Counted from the stretch's first letter, positions 1-11,102 are shown. The stretch is 64,000 nt of DNA from Isoetes taiwanensis (GCA_021234155.1 JAJEKV010000031.1:11428375-11492374), one strand, 5' to 3'. Notes: generated by a model from the letters alone, not told the origin. A program made the numbers and translations.

Positions 1-74
1 AAGAGAAGAAAACAACAAATGTCAAGTTGATTCTGAGAACAAGCTAATAAGGTATGTGGAAAAAAAGCGTCAAA

Positions 75-272
75 AAGGAGAGGAGAGAAGTTCTTCAAGG
101 TCTTTGCTAAGATCTTTGCCGAATTTGAAATGTTGAAATTGAAAGAAGTAGGGACAATGACTAAGATTGTCAACAACTTGAAAATTCTCTTGCAAAGCAT
201 AAGTATGCCGTCGGCCCGATGTGCTTACGACAAGGACCTCACCATGGTATATCTTTGTTGTACACGGCACTA
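75..272 (+). CDS. Possible N-terminal exon of the transposase-like gene
   Basis: An uninterrupted lysine-rich frame of about 65 codons ends at a stop near 272. It has the same strand as the transposase-like gene that starts to be recognisable near 738 and may be its N-terminal part. I see no diagnostic motif in it, and no splice junction linking it to the downstream exons is obvious. About 460 bp of AT-rich DNA with nothing recognisable lies between them. The link is inference from position and strand only. Confidence 0.25.
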
Positions 273-737
273 ATTGCTTGGGAACTTCCAGTGCTTGAAC
301 TTGAATAGAAGATATGTTACTCTGGCAGTTCGAGAGAAGGAAAACAATGAGAAATTGGTGATGGCCCATGGTCAATGTTTAAAAAGAAAACCAGATCGAT
401 AAACTAAGCGGGAAACAACGAAATTAGTAAGCGACTTTTGGACTTTTTTGGGACCACGAGTTTCACCATGCAAGAAACATGTTATTAAGATTAGGCTTGG
501 TAAAGGAAACAAGATAATGCATGCTCTTCACTTTCTGGAGGCGGGGTTATTTTATTTTTGTTTGAAATTTATCATTTCATTTCTTCACAATACTAACTCT
601 TTTTGTTGCTTATAATGCGATTGCACTTTTTATGCAAGATTTGAAGAAGAATATCAAAATTTGAAGTATCGTTCTCATCATTTAGTGCACTAAAACCTCC
701 ATTAGTTCGAAAAGTAAAGGATAGAAAACTTGTTGTT

Positions 738-2662
738 GTGTGTACCACATGAGGCTTGACTATGTCGGACAAGCACTAAACAAAATTAGGCTGGATAGAA
801 ATATTCATGGTGTTGACTGCGGTTGTACTTGTTAAATGCGTGGTCTTTGGACCAGAAATGTGAAGCAAATGCAATGACCTACAAATCATCAAGTGATTTG
901 TGGAGGTCAATTGTATGTGCTAAGGATATTCTTGATGAGTGGTATGCTCATGGCGCATGTTCTTTGAAATGCACAACACATTGGCCCTTCTAAGTTACCT
1001 ATGTGTCCTAAAAAATTGAGCAAGAGTTCGGGGCATTTGGTAGAATGGAAAACCTTTGGGAGGGTATGTGAAGCATATTAAGTTTTTCATGTGTGGTAGT
1101 CTTAAACTTATTTTGTGGTTGTACTTTTTTTCTTCCCGGTTTTGAATCAAAAAAGGGTTGATGGCAAAGGTGGGACAAAATTGGTTCCAAAGCCAATTGT
1201 GAAGCTTGTATACAAGACCGGTTCAACGGCGGATGTCTTTGTCTTATGCCAAAAACATTGTGGTGAATTCATTCCCCATAACTTCTGAGGCAAGGTGGCA
1301 AACAAAGCAATTCGAGAGAATGTCTAGGCACTTTCCCGAAAAACAACGTGGTATCAGTCATAGATTTTGCTGAAAACTATACCTTCAAAATACAGCAGGA
1401 AATCCAAAGCTTGCATTGGAGAAATGATCAGTGCACAATACTTGTGCACATCGATTCTGAGCATGCAGCGAGAGAGAGGTTGAAGAAAATCTTTCGGCCG
1501 GTGGTGACAGGCATATCATCAAGGAGACTCATTTTTACATTTCGGATGATAGAGATCATGACACCTTATTTGTCCAGCACTGTCTAAACAAGCATGGTGA
1601 TTACTTGGCCAGCAAGTTAGTCAGATACAACAACCATGTAATGTGGTCTGATGGCTGCTCACACCAGTTCAAGGGTGCAAGAACATTCTACTTTCTTGGG
1701 AGATTCTATAAGAGCTCTGGCATTCCAATAAACTGGAACTACTTTGCTTCATATCATGGAAAAGGTAAATTCAGATCAGTTTTTGATTGGCCTACATTTT
1801 GTAAGACAATAGACACAATTGTTTGAATGGCAGGTGAGCATGATGGGGCAGGGGCTGTTGTTCTCAAAGAGAGCACTCACACCGAAATGTTAAAGAGGAA
1901 TTCCAAGCCTTTCTACGGGATGCTCATGATGTTGTTCAATTCTGCGGGGAACACTTCAAGGATTACGACAAACATAGGTACATTCTACTTCAAGGATTCA
2001 TGGGCTGGCGTGGCGATTGCTCAATGTTACTCATCAATGTTACTTATTAGACACTACTCAATGTTACTCATCAATGTTACTTATTAGACACTACACAATG
2101 TTACTCAACAATCATGTGTTTGTAGGTATTTTGGGAGATCAAGGTGGATGAAATGCTTGAGGGTTGGCGATTCGATTGTGCTACTTTAACGGTCCGGTAA
2201 ATTTCATAGCATCGGGCCGGTGAACTCCGGGGATGCCACTCAAGTTGCACATATGAATTACTCATGCTTTTGTCATAATTGTTGGGTGGGTAAAAATACG
2301 GTAAGTGCATACACAAAGATAGGATAGGTACACGGATGTTTTCAAATTAAGACCGAGGGGATTGAGGATGATCTTTGCACTTGTTGATGGGCGATCTATG
2401 AGGGAGATCTTTGAGTGGAAATCGAGATATTATAGATGTAGGAGAGAACTTTGCGGTGGTTGCTCCAGTGTAATAAGGAGAAAGGCTGATTTCTACATCT
2501 TAAAATGTCTTGTACCTAAGCATGTTGTAGAAAAGCATACAAAAGATCCTTGGGGACAAAAATTTGGGAGGAGGGAAGTGGTGGTCACGAGGCAAGTTTT
2601 ATAAAGCGGTGGGAGGCAGCCGGTATGAACTACTTGAATATGAGCGGGCTGCGGTGTTCTGA
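738..2662 (+). pseudogene. DDE transposase-like gene, intron-containing, frameshifted
   Basis: Fragments of one protein can be read across three frames. In order they are: a Cys/His stretch ending DCGCTC (about 738-835); a frame at 874-993 with HGACSLKC; a piece LPMCPKKLSKSS near 993; VKLVYKTGSTADVFVLC near 1195-1245; RWQTKQFERMSRHFPE near 1290; DFAENYTFKIQQEIQSLHW near 1360-1425; ISDDRDHDT near 1540; MWSDGCSHQFKG near 1640-1675; FASYHGKG near 1745-1764; EHDGAGAVV just after; FCHNCW near 2270; and a C-terminal part ending at a stop at 2660-2662. A 69-bp GT-AG intron (1765-1833) splits HGKG from EHDGAG and restores the frame. The order DFAEN, WSDG, HGKG/DG(A)G resembles an uncharacterised transposase-like family that I recall mainly from animal genomes; the three acidic blocks suggest an RNase H-fold DDE nuclease. 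Further introns are likely between about 1070 and 1160. At least three one-base shifts (near 1285, 1505 and 1890) lie outside plausible introns. Family name uncertain. Confidence 0.6.
2020..2110. repeat. Short tandem repeat in the transposase-like gene
   Basis: Units of roughly 37 bp carrying TTACTCATCAATGTTACTTA and ATTAGACACTAC repeat about two and a half times. The repeat falls between two coding pieces of the transposase-like gene, possibly within an intron ending at the tag near 2126. Confidence 0.6.
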
Positions 2663-2799
2663 TCCTTAATTGTCTCCTGCAATTTTGACATGAAGGATAT
2701 AGGACATAATATGTTTGAATTGGAGGATGATGTCCATGAAAACATACTTGAAAGTTCTTGACGCATTCACATATACTAGCCCAATGTGATGTTCTTGGT

Positions 2800-3192
2800 A
2801 ATCATCGGATAAAATCTAAATGCAAGCAAGTCATCGAGCAAGTCAACGAGATAAGGCAGCCGGCAGAAGGCTGCGGGCAAGTCAGCCAGACAAATCAGCC
2901 GAGCAAGTCAGCGAGAGAGAAATCCAGCAGAGCAAGTCAACGGCCAAGTCAACATGCAAGTCAAAACAAGTCGGCCAAATCGGCAAGCAAGTCGGCGACC
3001 AACTCAGCAGTCAAGTCAAAAGCCAAGTCATCGGGCAAGCCCGGCGGACCAAGTCATCGCCAAGTCGGCCAGGCAAGCCCGGCCAGACCAAGTCGGCGAC
3101 CAACTCAACGACCATGTCGGCGGCCAACACAACGATAAGTCAGCGGCCAACTCAGCGGCCAAATTGGCAAACAAGTCGGCGACCAACCAACA
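2800..3192. repeat. Degenerate CAAGTCGGC-type minisatellite
   Basis: Variants of CAAGTCGGC, CAAGTCAGC and CAACTCAGC recur every 8 to 16 bp. Because the array is purine-rich and stop-poor, all three forward frames stay open and give Ser/Lys/Gln/Arg-rich products with no domain, which I read as repeat artefacts. Confidence 0.75.
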
Positions 3193-3204
3193 ATTGAACA
3201 ATTG

Positions 3205-3480
3205 AATAATTCATTCATTCATTCAATGTAACATTCATTCATTGTAACATTCTTATTCAATGTCACATCCATTCATTGTAACATTCTTATTCAATGTAAC
3301 ATTCATTCATTGTAAGATTCTTATTAGAATATGTTATTCACAATGTTATTTCCTTCATTATGATATCTATGATATCTTACTAATGTTATTAACTTCATTA
3401 TGATATCTTACTAATGTTATCTTACTTCATTCTTATTAGAATATGTTATTCACAATGTTATTTACTTCACTACATATATC
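3205..3480. repeat. ATTCATTGTAACATTCTTATT tandem repeat
   Basis: A unit of about 34 bp containing ATTCATTGTAACATTC and TTATTCAATGTAAC repeats about three times, then grades into a second family with TTCATTATGATATCTTACTA. It adjoins the array before it and the array after it directly. Confidence 0.7.
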
Positions 3481-3499
3481 TTACTAAAGTTATAAACAT

Positions 3500-4016
3500 G
3501 GGTATACATTAAACCTTATACATACAGTATACTTGCTTTATACTTTATACATACAGTATACTTGCTACATTATCTTATACATATAGTATACTTGCACATA
3601 CAATATCTTATACATACAGTATACATACAGTGTACATATAGTATACTTATACACATAGTATACATACAGTATCTTATACACACAGTATACATACAATATC
3701 TTATACATATAGTATCTTATACATATAGTATACATACAGTATCTTATACACACAGTATACATACAGTATCTTATACATACAGTATCTTATACATACAGTA
3801 TACATACAGTATCTTATACATACAGTATACATACAGTATACATACAATATACACACAGTATACATACAGTATAGCTTATACATATAGTATAGCTACAGTA
3901 TACACACAGTATACATACAGTATATCTTATACATACAGTATATCTTATACACACAGTATACATACAGTATACACACAGTATACATACAGTATATCTTATA
4001 CATACAGTATAGCTTA
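3500..4016. repeat. TACATACAGTATA microsatellite-like array
   Basis: About 500 bp made almost entirely of TACATACAGTA, TATCTTATACA and TACACACAGTA blocks of 10 to 11 bp, with higher-order groupings. GTATAC palindromes are frequent, so either strand could form short hairpins. Open frames on both strands give Tyr/Ile/Cys/Val repeats and are not genes. Confidence 0.9.
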
Positions 4017-4235
4017 AGTAGCACATTACATTTCAAAATAAGTGTCATATACAAAAATTTTCTCAGCACATAAGTCTGTTCCAACTCACAGCACATAAGT
4101 GAGTCATATATCAGCACATGAGGGGGTCATACAAGTAAGTTCTATACAAAATTTATCTGGATGTCCTCATGGCATCCAAATATCAGCACATAAGTTAAAA
4201 GTTTTTTAAACTATCAGATGTTCAGCAATCATAGA

Positions 4236-6559
4236 TTAAACTTTCTTCTCTGACTTCACCCTATTTTTTAAGTAGGACTCAGCCAGAGTCAGGTCATTCT
4301 CGGCATCATCATCGGGGAGATGATCTGGGATCGGCGACCTCTGCTTGTGGATTTGGGAGTCTTTGTAAAAGAAATGGGCACATAATTAAATTTGTGTCGA
4401 GAACATACTTCAAATAAAAATGTCAAGCAGATACTTACTAGGTGTTGGCAGTGTCTTCTCGGTAGAAGCTAATGTACTATCTGGCAAATCCAGCATCAAT
4501 TTCTTAACTGCATTGCTTGGCCAAACATAGTGCTTCACACTTGTTTCTACAGTAAAAAAACATAAACAGTTGCATTAGAATTTGACTTAAAATACCACAA
4601 CATAAGCACCTTATAGATTTAACATCCACAATACCTTGACATTTCTTTGCTCATTGGTTTTGCCAAAGCCTTCTTCATCGGCCTCCCCAATCAGTCCCTC
4701 AAGCACCGGGTCCTTGGCTACATCATTCCACGGCGCAAATTATACTATAAGAATTAAATACATGCATTGAATAAGAACATACAAATGCAAAGCAATACCT
4801 TTCATCACAGGTGACTTTGGACTGCTCTTGTCTTCATCTTCATCTGCATCTAAACAAATAAAAAAGCAGCAATTCGAACTTAAGTGAAGCAAATAAAACA
4901 TGAAGCAGATTCAACTTAAGTAGAAGACTTACCCTCTGCTACCTCCTTTGCTTGTTGCTTTTTCTTGGTACTCCTTGTAACCCGTTTCTTGAATCTTCTT
5001 TCAGGGACAGGTGCTTCTTGGATACTGCTTCTTTGTCGATGAGTCTACTACCACATGCTTCCTCTTGTAAGGAAGAACCTTTGGCTCCTCAACTTCTGTA
5101 TCACCTCCTGATTCCTGTTCTTCTGATTCCTCGTGTACATCTAAATCAGTGACATGGCCGAGCTCAAGCAGCAGTGCATGTGGCACTGATTCATTGCATC
5201 CTGCAACCAGACAGTGCATGCCAACTAAAACAGCTCCAAAGCATGCTACATGCCACTTATGGTTGCACTTGAGCTTCACAAGCATGTTGTAATCTTCAGA
5301 AAATTGCAGACCACAAAGTTCACATGCATCAGAAGTAGCACAAAGGGGAGGTTATAAATACCCATCTTGATCCGCATCTCCTGTAATTTTTTGTTGGTCT
5401 TCAAAACATTGACTTGAGTGGCCCTCGAATGCCATGATTCAATGCTGTGCTCGTAAGACTTCACATCACGTTTCAGCTGTGAAATCTCTTCAACAAGCTG
5501 AGAATACCTGTCCTTACCCATGCCTCGAAGCGTGTCCTCCAGAAGCCCCCTCAGCAGGTCCTCTTCACACTTAAAACCTGCTGCATGCTTTTGATAGTCT
5601 TCATCACCTTCAGCAATGTTTTGCAAATTAAGCACCTAAGCCTTGTACTTCTCTTCGATGGCATCGCTAAATGGTCGTGATATTGTTTAGAAATAGCCAT
5701 CTTTGCCTTCCATCCTTAGAGCTTCCTCTTCGATCTTCACGAGTCTGCTCTCGGCCTCTGCTTTCATCTCCCGAAGTTTTCTAGTCCTGATCATGAGGCT
5801 CTGGATATTCCTGTCAAAAGCATTCAAAGGGGTTTTCCTCGACTGTTTCTTCAACGAATCTTTGTAGGAGTCCGCTGCAAATGAAGCCCAATTCACTAAG
5901 TAATCCTTCTTGTTTGATAAAGCTTTGCTTGTATCTTTGCCAAACAAATGCCCTTCTTGACAGTCCAGAACTTCATTGTTTACCGGTTTCTTAAGGTACA
6001 CCTTGTGGACAAGCTCTCCCAACTCCGACCTAAAAGCTGGCACGACCAAACTGATCTTCATTTTGCCATTCTCTAATGGGCTGCTCAAAACCTGCACCAA
6101 TCGGACTCACTCCGTCCTCGGGCTTCAAGCTGTTTTGGCTTTTTCCATCTCCACATAAGCCCGAAAAGTGGCGAACTCATACTCTGTTCTAGCCACCGGA
6201 AGCTGTAACAGAAGACAAAACAAGTTAGAATTCAAAGCTAACCCAAAAAAAAATCGATTATTTACCTTCTTGACATGTAATCCATGGTTGTACCAAAAAA
6301 GCAAAGCCCGATTGATTGAAGCACTAAAGCGCTTGTCGGAATGAATGAAAACTAAAACCCAAACCGTGCGCTTGGCCGGAATGAACAAACCCAAAGCCAA
6401 AGGCAATGCGCAATTAGGCTCACGAAATTTTGTGATCATTGAGCCTCCCCGATCTTCAATAAACCGTCGGCCTTCCCAGGCAAAAAGCGGCGCTCGGCGA
6501 GGTGGCCTATTGGAATTTCCTTTTGTACACACCAATATAAATTTGGCAATCTCAAGCAT
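4236..6559 (-). CDS. Unrecognised coiled-coil and zinc-finger protein, multi-exon
   Basis: Read on the minus strand, exon 1 runs from an ATG at 6559 to 6266. A 63-bp GT-AG intron (6265-6203) leads to PVARTEYEFATFRAYVEMEK. A long exon (about 6202-4933) follows with a heptad-like Glu/Lys/Arg region (about 5690-5820) and a second helical region (about 5400-5635), then ACELCGLQFSEDYNML and KLKCNHKWHVACFG, a CxxC...CxHxxHxxC layout with two later Cys (RING-like or related zinc site), and an acidic tail. Four small exons follow at 4849-4800, 4744-4635, 4546-4439 and 4360-4236, each with usable donor or acceptor sites, ending RVKSEKKV and a stop. Two or three frameshifts (near 6080, 5690-5640 and 5355) interrupt it. 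I do not recognise the family. It is convergent with the transposase-like gene across the repeat arrays, so it may be host or transposon-borne. Confidence 0.6.
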
Positions 6560-6782
6560 TTCTATAAGCTGGCAATTTAATTATCTCTTCTTTAGGCAAA
6601 GGAAATCGGTTTGAGGCGGTCTATTCAAGCTTTAAGCCGAAGCAAAAGCGGGTTGGCATTCGCCTAACCAAATTACTTTACGGTGCTCTTTTAGAAGCTT
6701 GTAGCTCACTCTCCTTATTTATTCTTTATGATTTTAAGTAAATAAGCTGCTGATTCGACTCTTTTGTCGTTTGTCATGCAAA

Positions 6783-7853
6783 TGGAAGCCTTTGATAAAC
6801 AACAAAGCACCGGATTTTTGGCGAAGCCGTTTTGATCGAAATTCATCAAGGTTCATTTGATTGAATTTGATGTCTATATTGCAACACATTGTGTTCTCAT
6901 GAAGATCTTTCCTCATTGCTTTAATTCTTCTTGCAGGTCAAGCTCTCGGTTATTTGGGAAAAAAATATTGGTTCTATTTTTCTATCCTCTGGACATCACA
7001 TTTGTTTGTCCCACGTCTTCGGCTTCTCTTCCAAAACTTGCTTAGGGTTCCAACATCAATACTGAGAATATATATAATGATCTGCTTTGATGAGAGTCTA
7101 CGGTTTTTTGTTTCTCTGTTTGCTTTTATATCTTTGTGTGGTCTTTGTGCAAAACAAAATTACGAAGGCTCTTCATTTTGTCTTTCCTTATATTGTGCGA
7201 AATTCGCATTCAAATACCCAGCTACAAGGAGTTTGAAAAGTTGAACCACAGGTGCTAAGAATATCCTGTAGGCGATGTGGTAAAAATGAGGGATCCACTT
7301 TATCTGCCCGGATGGTTACTTATTAAAAGGCGATCTCACTATGTGTAACGTGCAGTTTTCTCATCTTGCATGGGTACAAAAGGGGAGCCGAAAATGTGGT
7401 CTTGGTGATCACGGCTTATCAATTGTATCGGACATTTCAAAATCCATTGCTAAGTTCTATAATGTGTTGATCCACGACCGGTGAGTGGTGGGAAAATAAA
7501 GAGGAACATTTTTACAATAACCCTCCTCTGCCTTGCAAGTCTGATCTCCCAACATTCTGGGGGTATTGCTTTGAGGGGACTCTTTATAATTGACAAGGAA
7601 GGTGTGATCCAACATGCCACAATTAACAATCTAGCAATTGGTAGTAGTGTTGATGAAACATTGAGAACCCTTGGTGTAATTCCTTGTTTTGATATAAGAT
7701 TACTTAAATGAGCATGCTCATTGTTTTCTTCTTTTAGGTCAGGCAATATGTGCAAGACAACCCGATGAGGTGTGCCTAGCAGGATGCAAGCTCGGGGACA
7801 AGTCAATGAAGCCAGACCCCAAGCTTAGCAAAGAGTACTTCCAAGCCATTTAG
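6783..7853 (+). CDS. 2-Cys peroxiredoxin (BAS1-like), multi-exon, 5' incomplete
   Basis: Thiol peroxidase that reduces peroxides; plant 2-Cys peroxiredoxins of this type act in the chloroplast and are recycled by thioredoxins or NTRC. Exons read in order: about 6783-6850 (NKAPDF...FIK; donor GT at 6851); 6937-7014 after ttgcag ([16 protein letters not shown]); about 7200-7279 ([14 protein letters not shown]); 7356-7480 after gtgcag ([26 protein letters not shown]; donor gtgagt); 7562-7673 ([35 protein letters not shown]); 7738-7853 ([26 protein letters not shown], stop). The peroxidatic Cys codon is at 7007-7009 and the resolving Cys at 7773-7775. The usual PAGW after the resolving Cys reads LAGC here. 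One-base shifts occur near 6820, 6955 and 7763, and some acceptors (7561, 7200) lack a clean AG. No transit-peptide exon was identified. Family call is firm; functional status is not. Confidence 0.85.
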
Positions 7854-8539
7854 TCTAGTCCCATGACAAGCTTTATCAATATGAATGGTTTTTGAGGAGT
7901 TCAATTTTGAAGAGGCTAGCAAGTATGAACTCTTATGTTTTAAACAACGCAATGGATTTTGACTGCTGAGTTCTAATAAATTGGAAAGCTTCTAAAATTT
8001 AAGAAGGGCACTGTTTAATACAAGCAAAAGCACACTTTGGTGGCTCATTTCTTTGTCACAGTAGTTGGCCTTGTTAGGTGTCCCATACAGTAGTAGGGCT
8101 TGTTTTGTATTGTAGCAAACTAGAAAGACAAGAAGTAATACCTAACAGCTTGAGTGGGCGAGCAAGAAATTGAAAAGCTCGTCATCTAGACCTTGCCATT
8201 TGAAGTGTTGGTGATGCATTTTCAGTTTTGTGTATCTGCAACAGATATTTTCAGCACTTTAGAGCAATATTAGATAGATTTAACTAATCTGTTTCCTGAT
8301 TTGTTACAGTTTGAACAAATGCACAATAACATGCTACCATTTGTCAAAAAAATTTGAGATTAATCTATGGACACATTGTACACTGCAGAGAATGTTAACG
8401 GGATAACTACAAGAATGTTGAAGAAGGTACTGCTTAAAGAGTAAATTAGCATCCAAGTGTATTTGCAAGAGGCGTATTTGCAAGACAAGGATAAATCTTA
8501 GAAGCAAAATCCTTGAAGTGTAATTTTAGTTAGCTAAGG
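7854..8539. other. Intergenic, peroxiredoxin 3' flank
   Basis: AT-rich sequence after the peroxiredoxin stop, presumably including its 3' untranslated region. I see no gene, clear polyadenylation signal cluster or repeat in it. Confidence 0.6.
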
Positions 8540-9015
8540 GTACATTTGCACTCGTGATTAAGTTAACGTGACGAATGAAAAACCCTTTGCATTAAGTCTT
8601 GGTTAAAAATAACTTGAATGTGCACGAATTTAGTTAAGTTAGGGTCCATTTGCACGCAAGGTAAAAGAAGCCAAGTCTTATATTCGTACTACTAGTTAAG
8701 TTAGTATAGTGTTAAAACTTGAAACGTTTTTAATCAAATTTATAATTGCAAAACTAGTAAGTTAGGATATAGTTAAAAATTGTAGTTGACAAAAAAGACT
8801 AACTATTTTTACATGTCTAGTAAGACTAACTAAAAGTTAAGCTAAACGAAAAATAACACTAAAAGTTAAAGTGATCTCAATGTGATTTAAGGTTAGTTAA
8901 ATGCACGTATAATTTTGGCTAACTTAACTAACGTGCATGAAACTATTTAGTTAAGCTAGTTGAGTTATTTTTAACCAAAACCTTCAACTAAACGTGTGCG
9001 AATGGATTTTTGGGT
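8540..9015. mobile_element. MITE-like inverted-repeat element
   Basis: The sequence TTGGTTAAAAATAACT near 8600 reappears inverted near 8965-8985 (AGTTATTTTTAACCAA). Outside it, GGGTACATTTGCACTCGTG near 8540 pairs loosely with the inverse of CGTGTGCGAATGG near 8992-9005, and GGGTCCATTTGCACG recurs inside near 8641. The interior is rich in AGTTAAGTTAG words and has no coding frame. This fits a short non-autonomous DNA transposon, perhaps Tourist-like. No target-site duplication was identified. Confidence 0.45.
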
Positions 9016-9246
9016 TGCCCCTAGGGGGGCAAGCCTTGGTTTGTGTGGGTTTATAGCATATTCCAAGTATTTGCTAGTATATGTCAAGAATATGTCAATG
9101 ACTGCTCCAAACTTGCTATCAGGTGTAAACTGGCAGTGGCCGCTGTTGTTGGGCAGCCACTTTGAAAACCGACTAATCGGTGCCGACTCGTTATCTGCCA
9201 GTGTGCATGGGAAGAGAGAAGAGTGCATGGATGGTAGACGTGGGTT

Positions 9247-9528
9247 ATGGCGCTTCCTTTAAGCTCCGAAGAGGCTATGGCGATTTGCAAAGAAAGCTAT
9301 GGCGACGCCGGATCAGCAGAGGTCGGAACCTCAGAGGAAAATTGCCCCTCGGTCCTCGAAGGGGAAGAAACAATCTCCGATGCAGCCATTTTGGCACTCA
9401 AGGCCGGCCTCGACGAACTCTGCCCTGCAGAGCACCATGTTGTTAAGCGGCTTAGTCGCCATTTCTTCACTCAGAAATGTAAAAAGGAGCTTACCAATGC
9501 TATCAAGCAAGATCAGCCTCAATCTTAG
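9247..9528 (+). CDS. Small acidic open frame, unrecognised
   Basis: An ATG-started frame of 93 codons with balanced composition, an acidic N-terminal half and a helical basic C-terminal part (VVKRLSRHFFTQKCKKEL). The DNA before it, about 9000-9240, also keeps open frames (GFIAYSKYLLVYVKNMS), so this could be the last exon of a longer gene. Shorter frames overlapping it are more likely shadows. No family recognised. Confidence 0.3.
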   Translation: MALPLSSEEAMAICKESYGDAGSAEVGTSEENCPSVLEGEETISDAAILALKAGLDELCPAEHHVVKRLSRHFFTQKCKKELTNAIKQDQPQS

Positions 9529-11100
9529 ATTTCTTTAGCATAATCTGCCTTTGTTTTTTTCTTGTTTTTGTATCTGATGCTCTGTTCGGTTTTGTCATTT
9601 GCCCTGTTTTCTCATAGTGTGGCCTATAATATGGCTTATACCTTTCAGTCCCTTATTCGTTACTTTGATCGAGACTGTGTGGCATTGCCAGGATTGGTGA
9701 AGTATGTTGATACTTTGAATTTTGAATCAGTCATTTGAGGTCTATATTTTTACTTAGGAAATTGACATATCTTTTAACTGGTTTTTGTTAAGATTTTATA
9801 AAACTCGTACTCTGGAGAAGAGGGCTGATGCGTTCTCTTTCTAATTACACTGTAAGGTCTATTCCATGATAGTCTTATTTGTTTTTACGGAATGATATTT
9901 TTTCGAATTTAAGTTATTTTTTGTGATCATTATAGGCAAAAAAAGGTGGAAGCATTGATTTGAAGAGGCCGGGGATGATTGTAACAAATTTTAGTGTGTA
10001 GATGACAGACACTACCCAGGTTAAGACAATGTAAAACATCTAATCGGCAATACCCAGGAACATCTTAAAATATTCAGGCATTAGCCCCACTGCATTCAGC
10101 ATTATGTTCAGAGTAGCAAAATTAAAAGTTATTTAGTGGCGACATTGAACCCTGAAAACCAGGTAATAAGATAAACACTATTTCAATCAATATTTATGTG
10201 CAGTAGCATTCACAATAGAATAACAACATTTTTTTTTTCCTAACCTCTTAGGCAAGGGCAATAAATCATTATCGAAGCTAGTGGCAACAATTAACATTGT
10301 AATGGAATGCAGCATTGATGATGAAATATTTAGAGTATATTGTACCATTTTGCTTTTAGAATTAACAAGTTGTTGAGATCATGTTTGAAATTTCATGCCC
10401 ACCTACATAGAAATGTATTTACGCCCGGCAACGCTGGGCACCCGTTACTAGTGCCTCATAATGCCAATAATCTAGAAACCAAACGAAAGCCAATAGGTTA
10501 CACTAAACTCCCCAGAGTCCATGTGTCCAGCTGGATCCTAGTCCAAGAGGAGCTCAACATCTAAGGAGGAGTTAGCAATGCAAATAGGTACCATCACCTT
10601 TACAAAACATCAATGTCTTAAAATAGTAACTTTGATTAGTTGTAAAAACATGACTTTCAAGTATGATTTAAGCCACTTCACCCTCCGGCCATGGAAGGCA
10701 ACCCTCCGTGCGCAGCACCTTGTTTTTTTTTATAACAACTCAATCAATTGTTTTAGGGATATATGGTCTATGGCTTCAGGAATTGTCATTTTTACAGCCA
10801 TATTAAATCCCCCTGGAACCCCTTGTTATTGTGCTATATATTTTAAACGAGGTGCATCCTGGACTACCACAATCGTCGGATGCGTCGATCCTACGACCCA
10901 GAATGTATGTATGTTGGGGCCTCTGGGTACCTCTCGTTTTGCTTATGGTCATTTATGATTGGAGGTGCCCATGATTTTGAAATATGAAATACAAGGTTGC
11001 CTAAAGGTTTTGAGGGAATATCGAACCTCTATATAGCTTTGCCTGAGGTTTTAGAATATGAAATACGGGGGCTCGAACCTCTACCAAAATAACTCAATGG
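9529..11100. other. Unassigned non-coding stretch
   Basis: T-rich and mixed sequence with no supportable gene. Near 10965-11090 a unit of about 70 bp with TTGAAATATGAAATAC and CGAACCTCTA is present twice in tandem. Confidence 0.5.
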
Positions 11101-11102
11101 AC

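Noticed and set aside
2758-3205. Overlapping open frames of 83 to 126 codons rich in Ser, Lys, Gln and Arg
   Set aside because: All three forward frames are open because the CAAGTC-type repeat lacks stops; no start context or domain favours one.
3562-4117. Open frames on both strands encoding Tyr/Ile/Ser/Thr or Tyr/Cys/Val repeats
   Set aside because: They are translations of the TACATACAGTA array and carry no independent evidence of coding.
6345-6614. A + strand frame rich in Ser, Lys, Arg and Asn that could be a chloroplast transit peptide for the peroxiredoxin
   Set aside because: It lies antisense to the first exon of the minus-strand gene, which has a good ATG and splice sites; no splice path to the first recognised peroxiredoxin exon was found.
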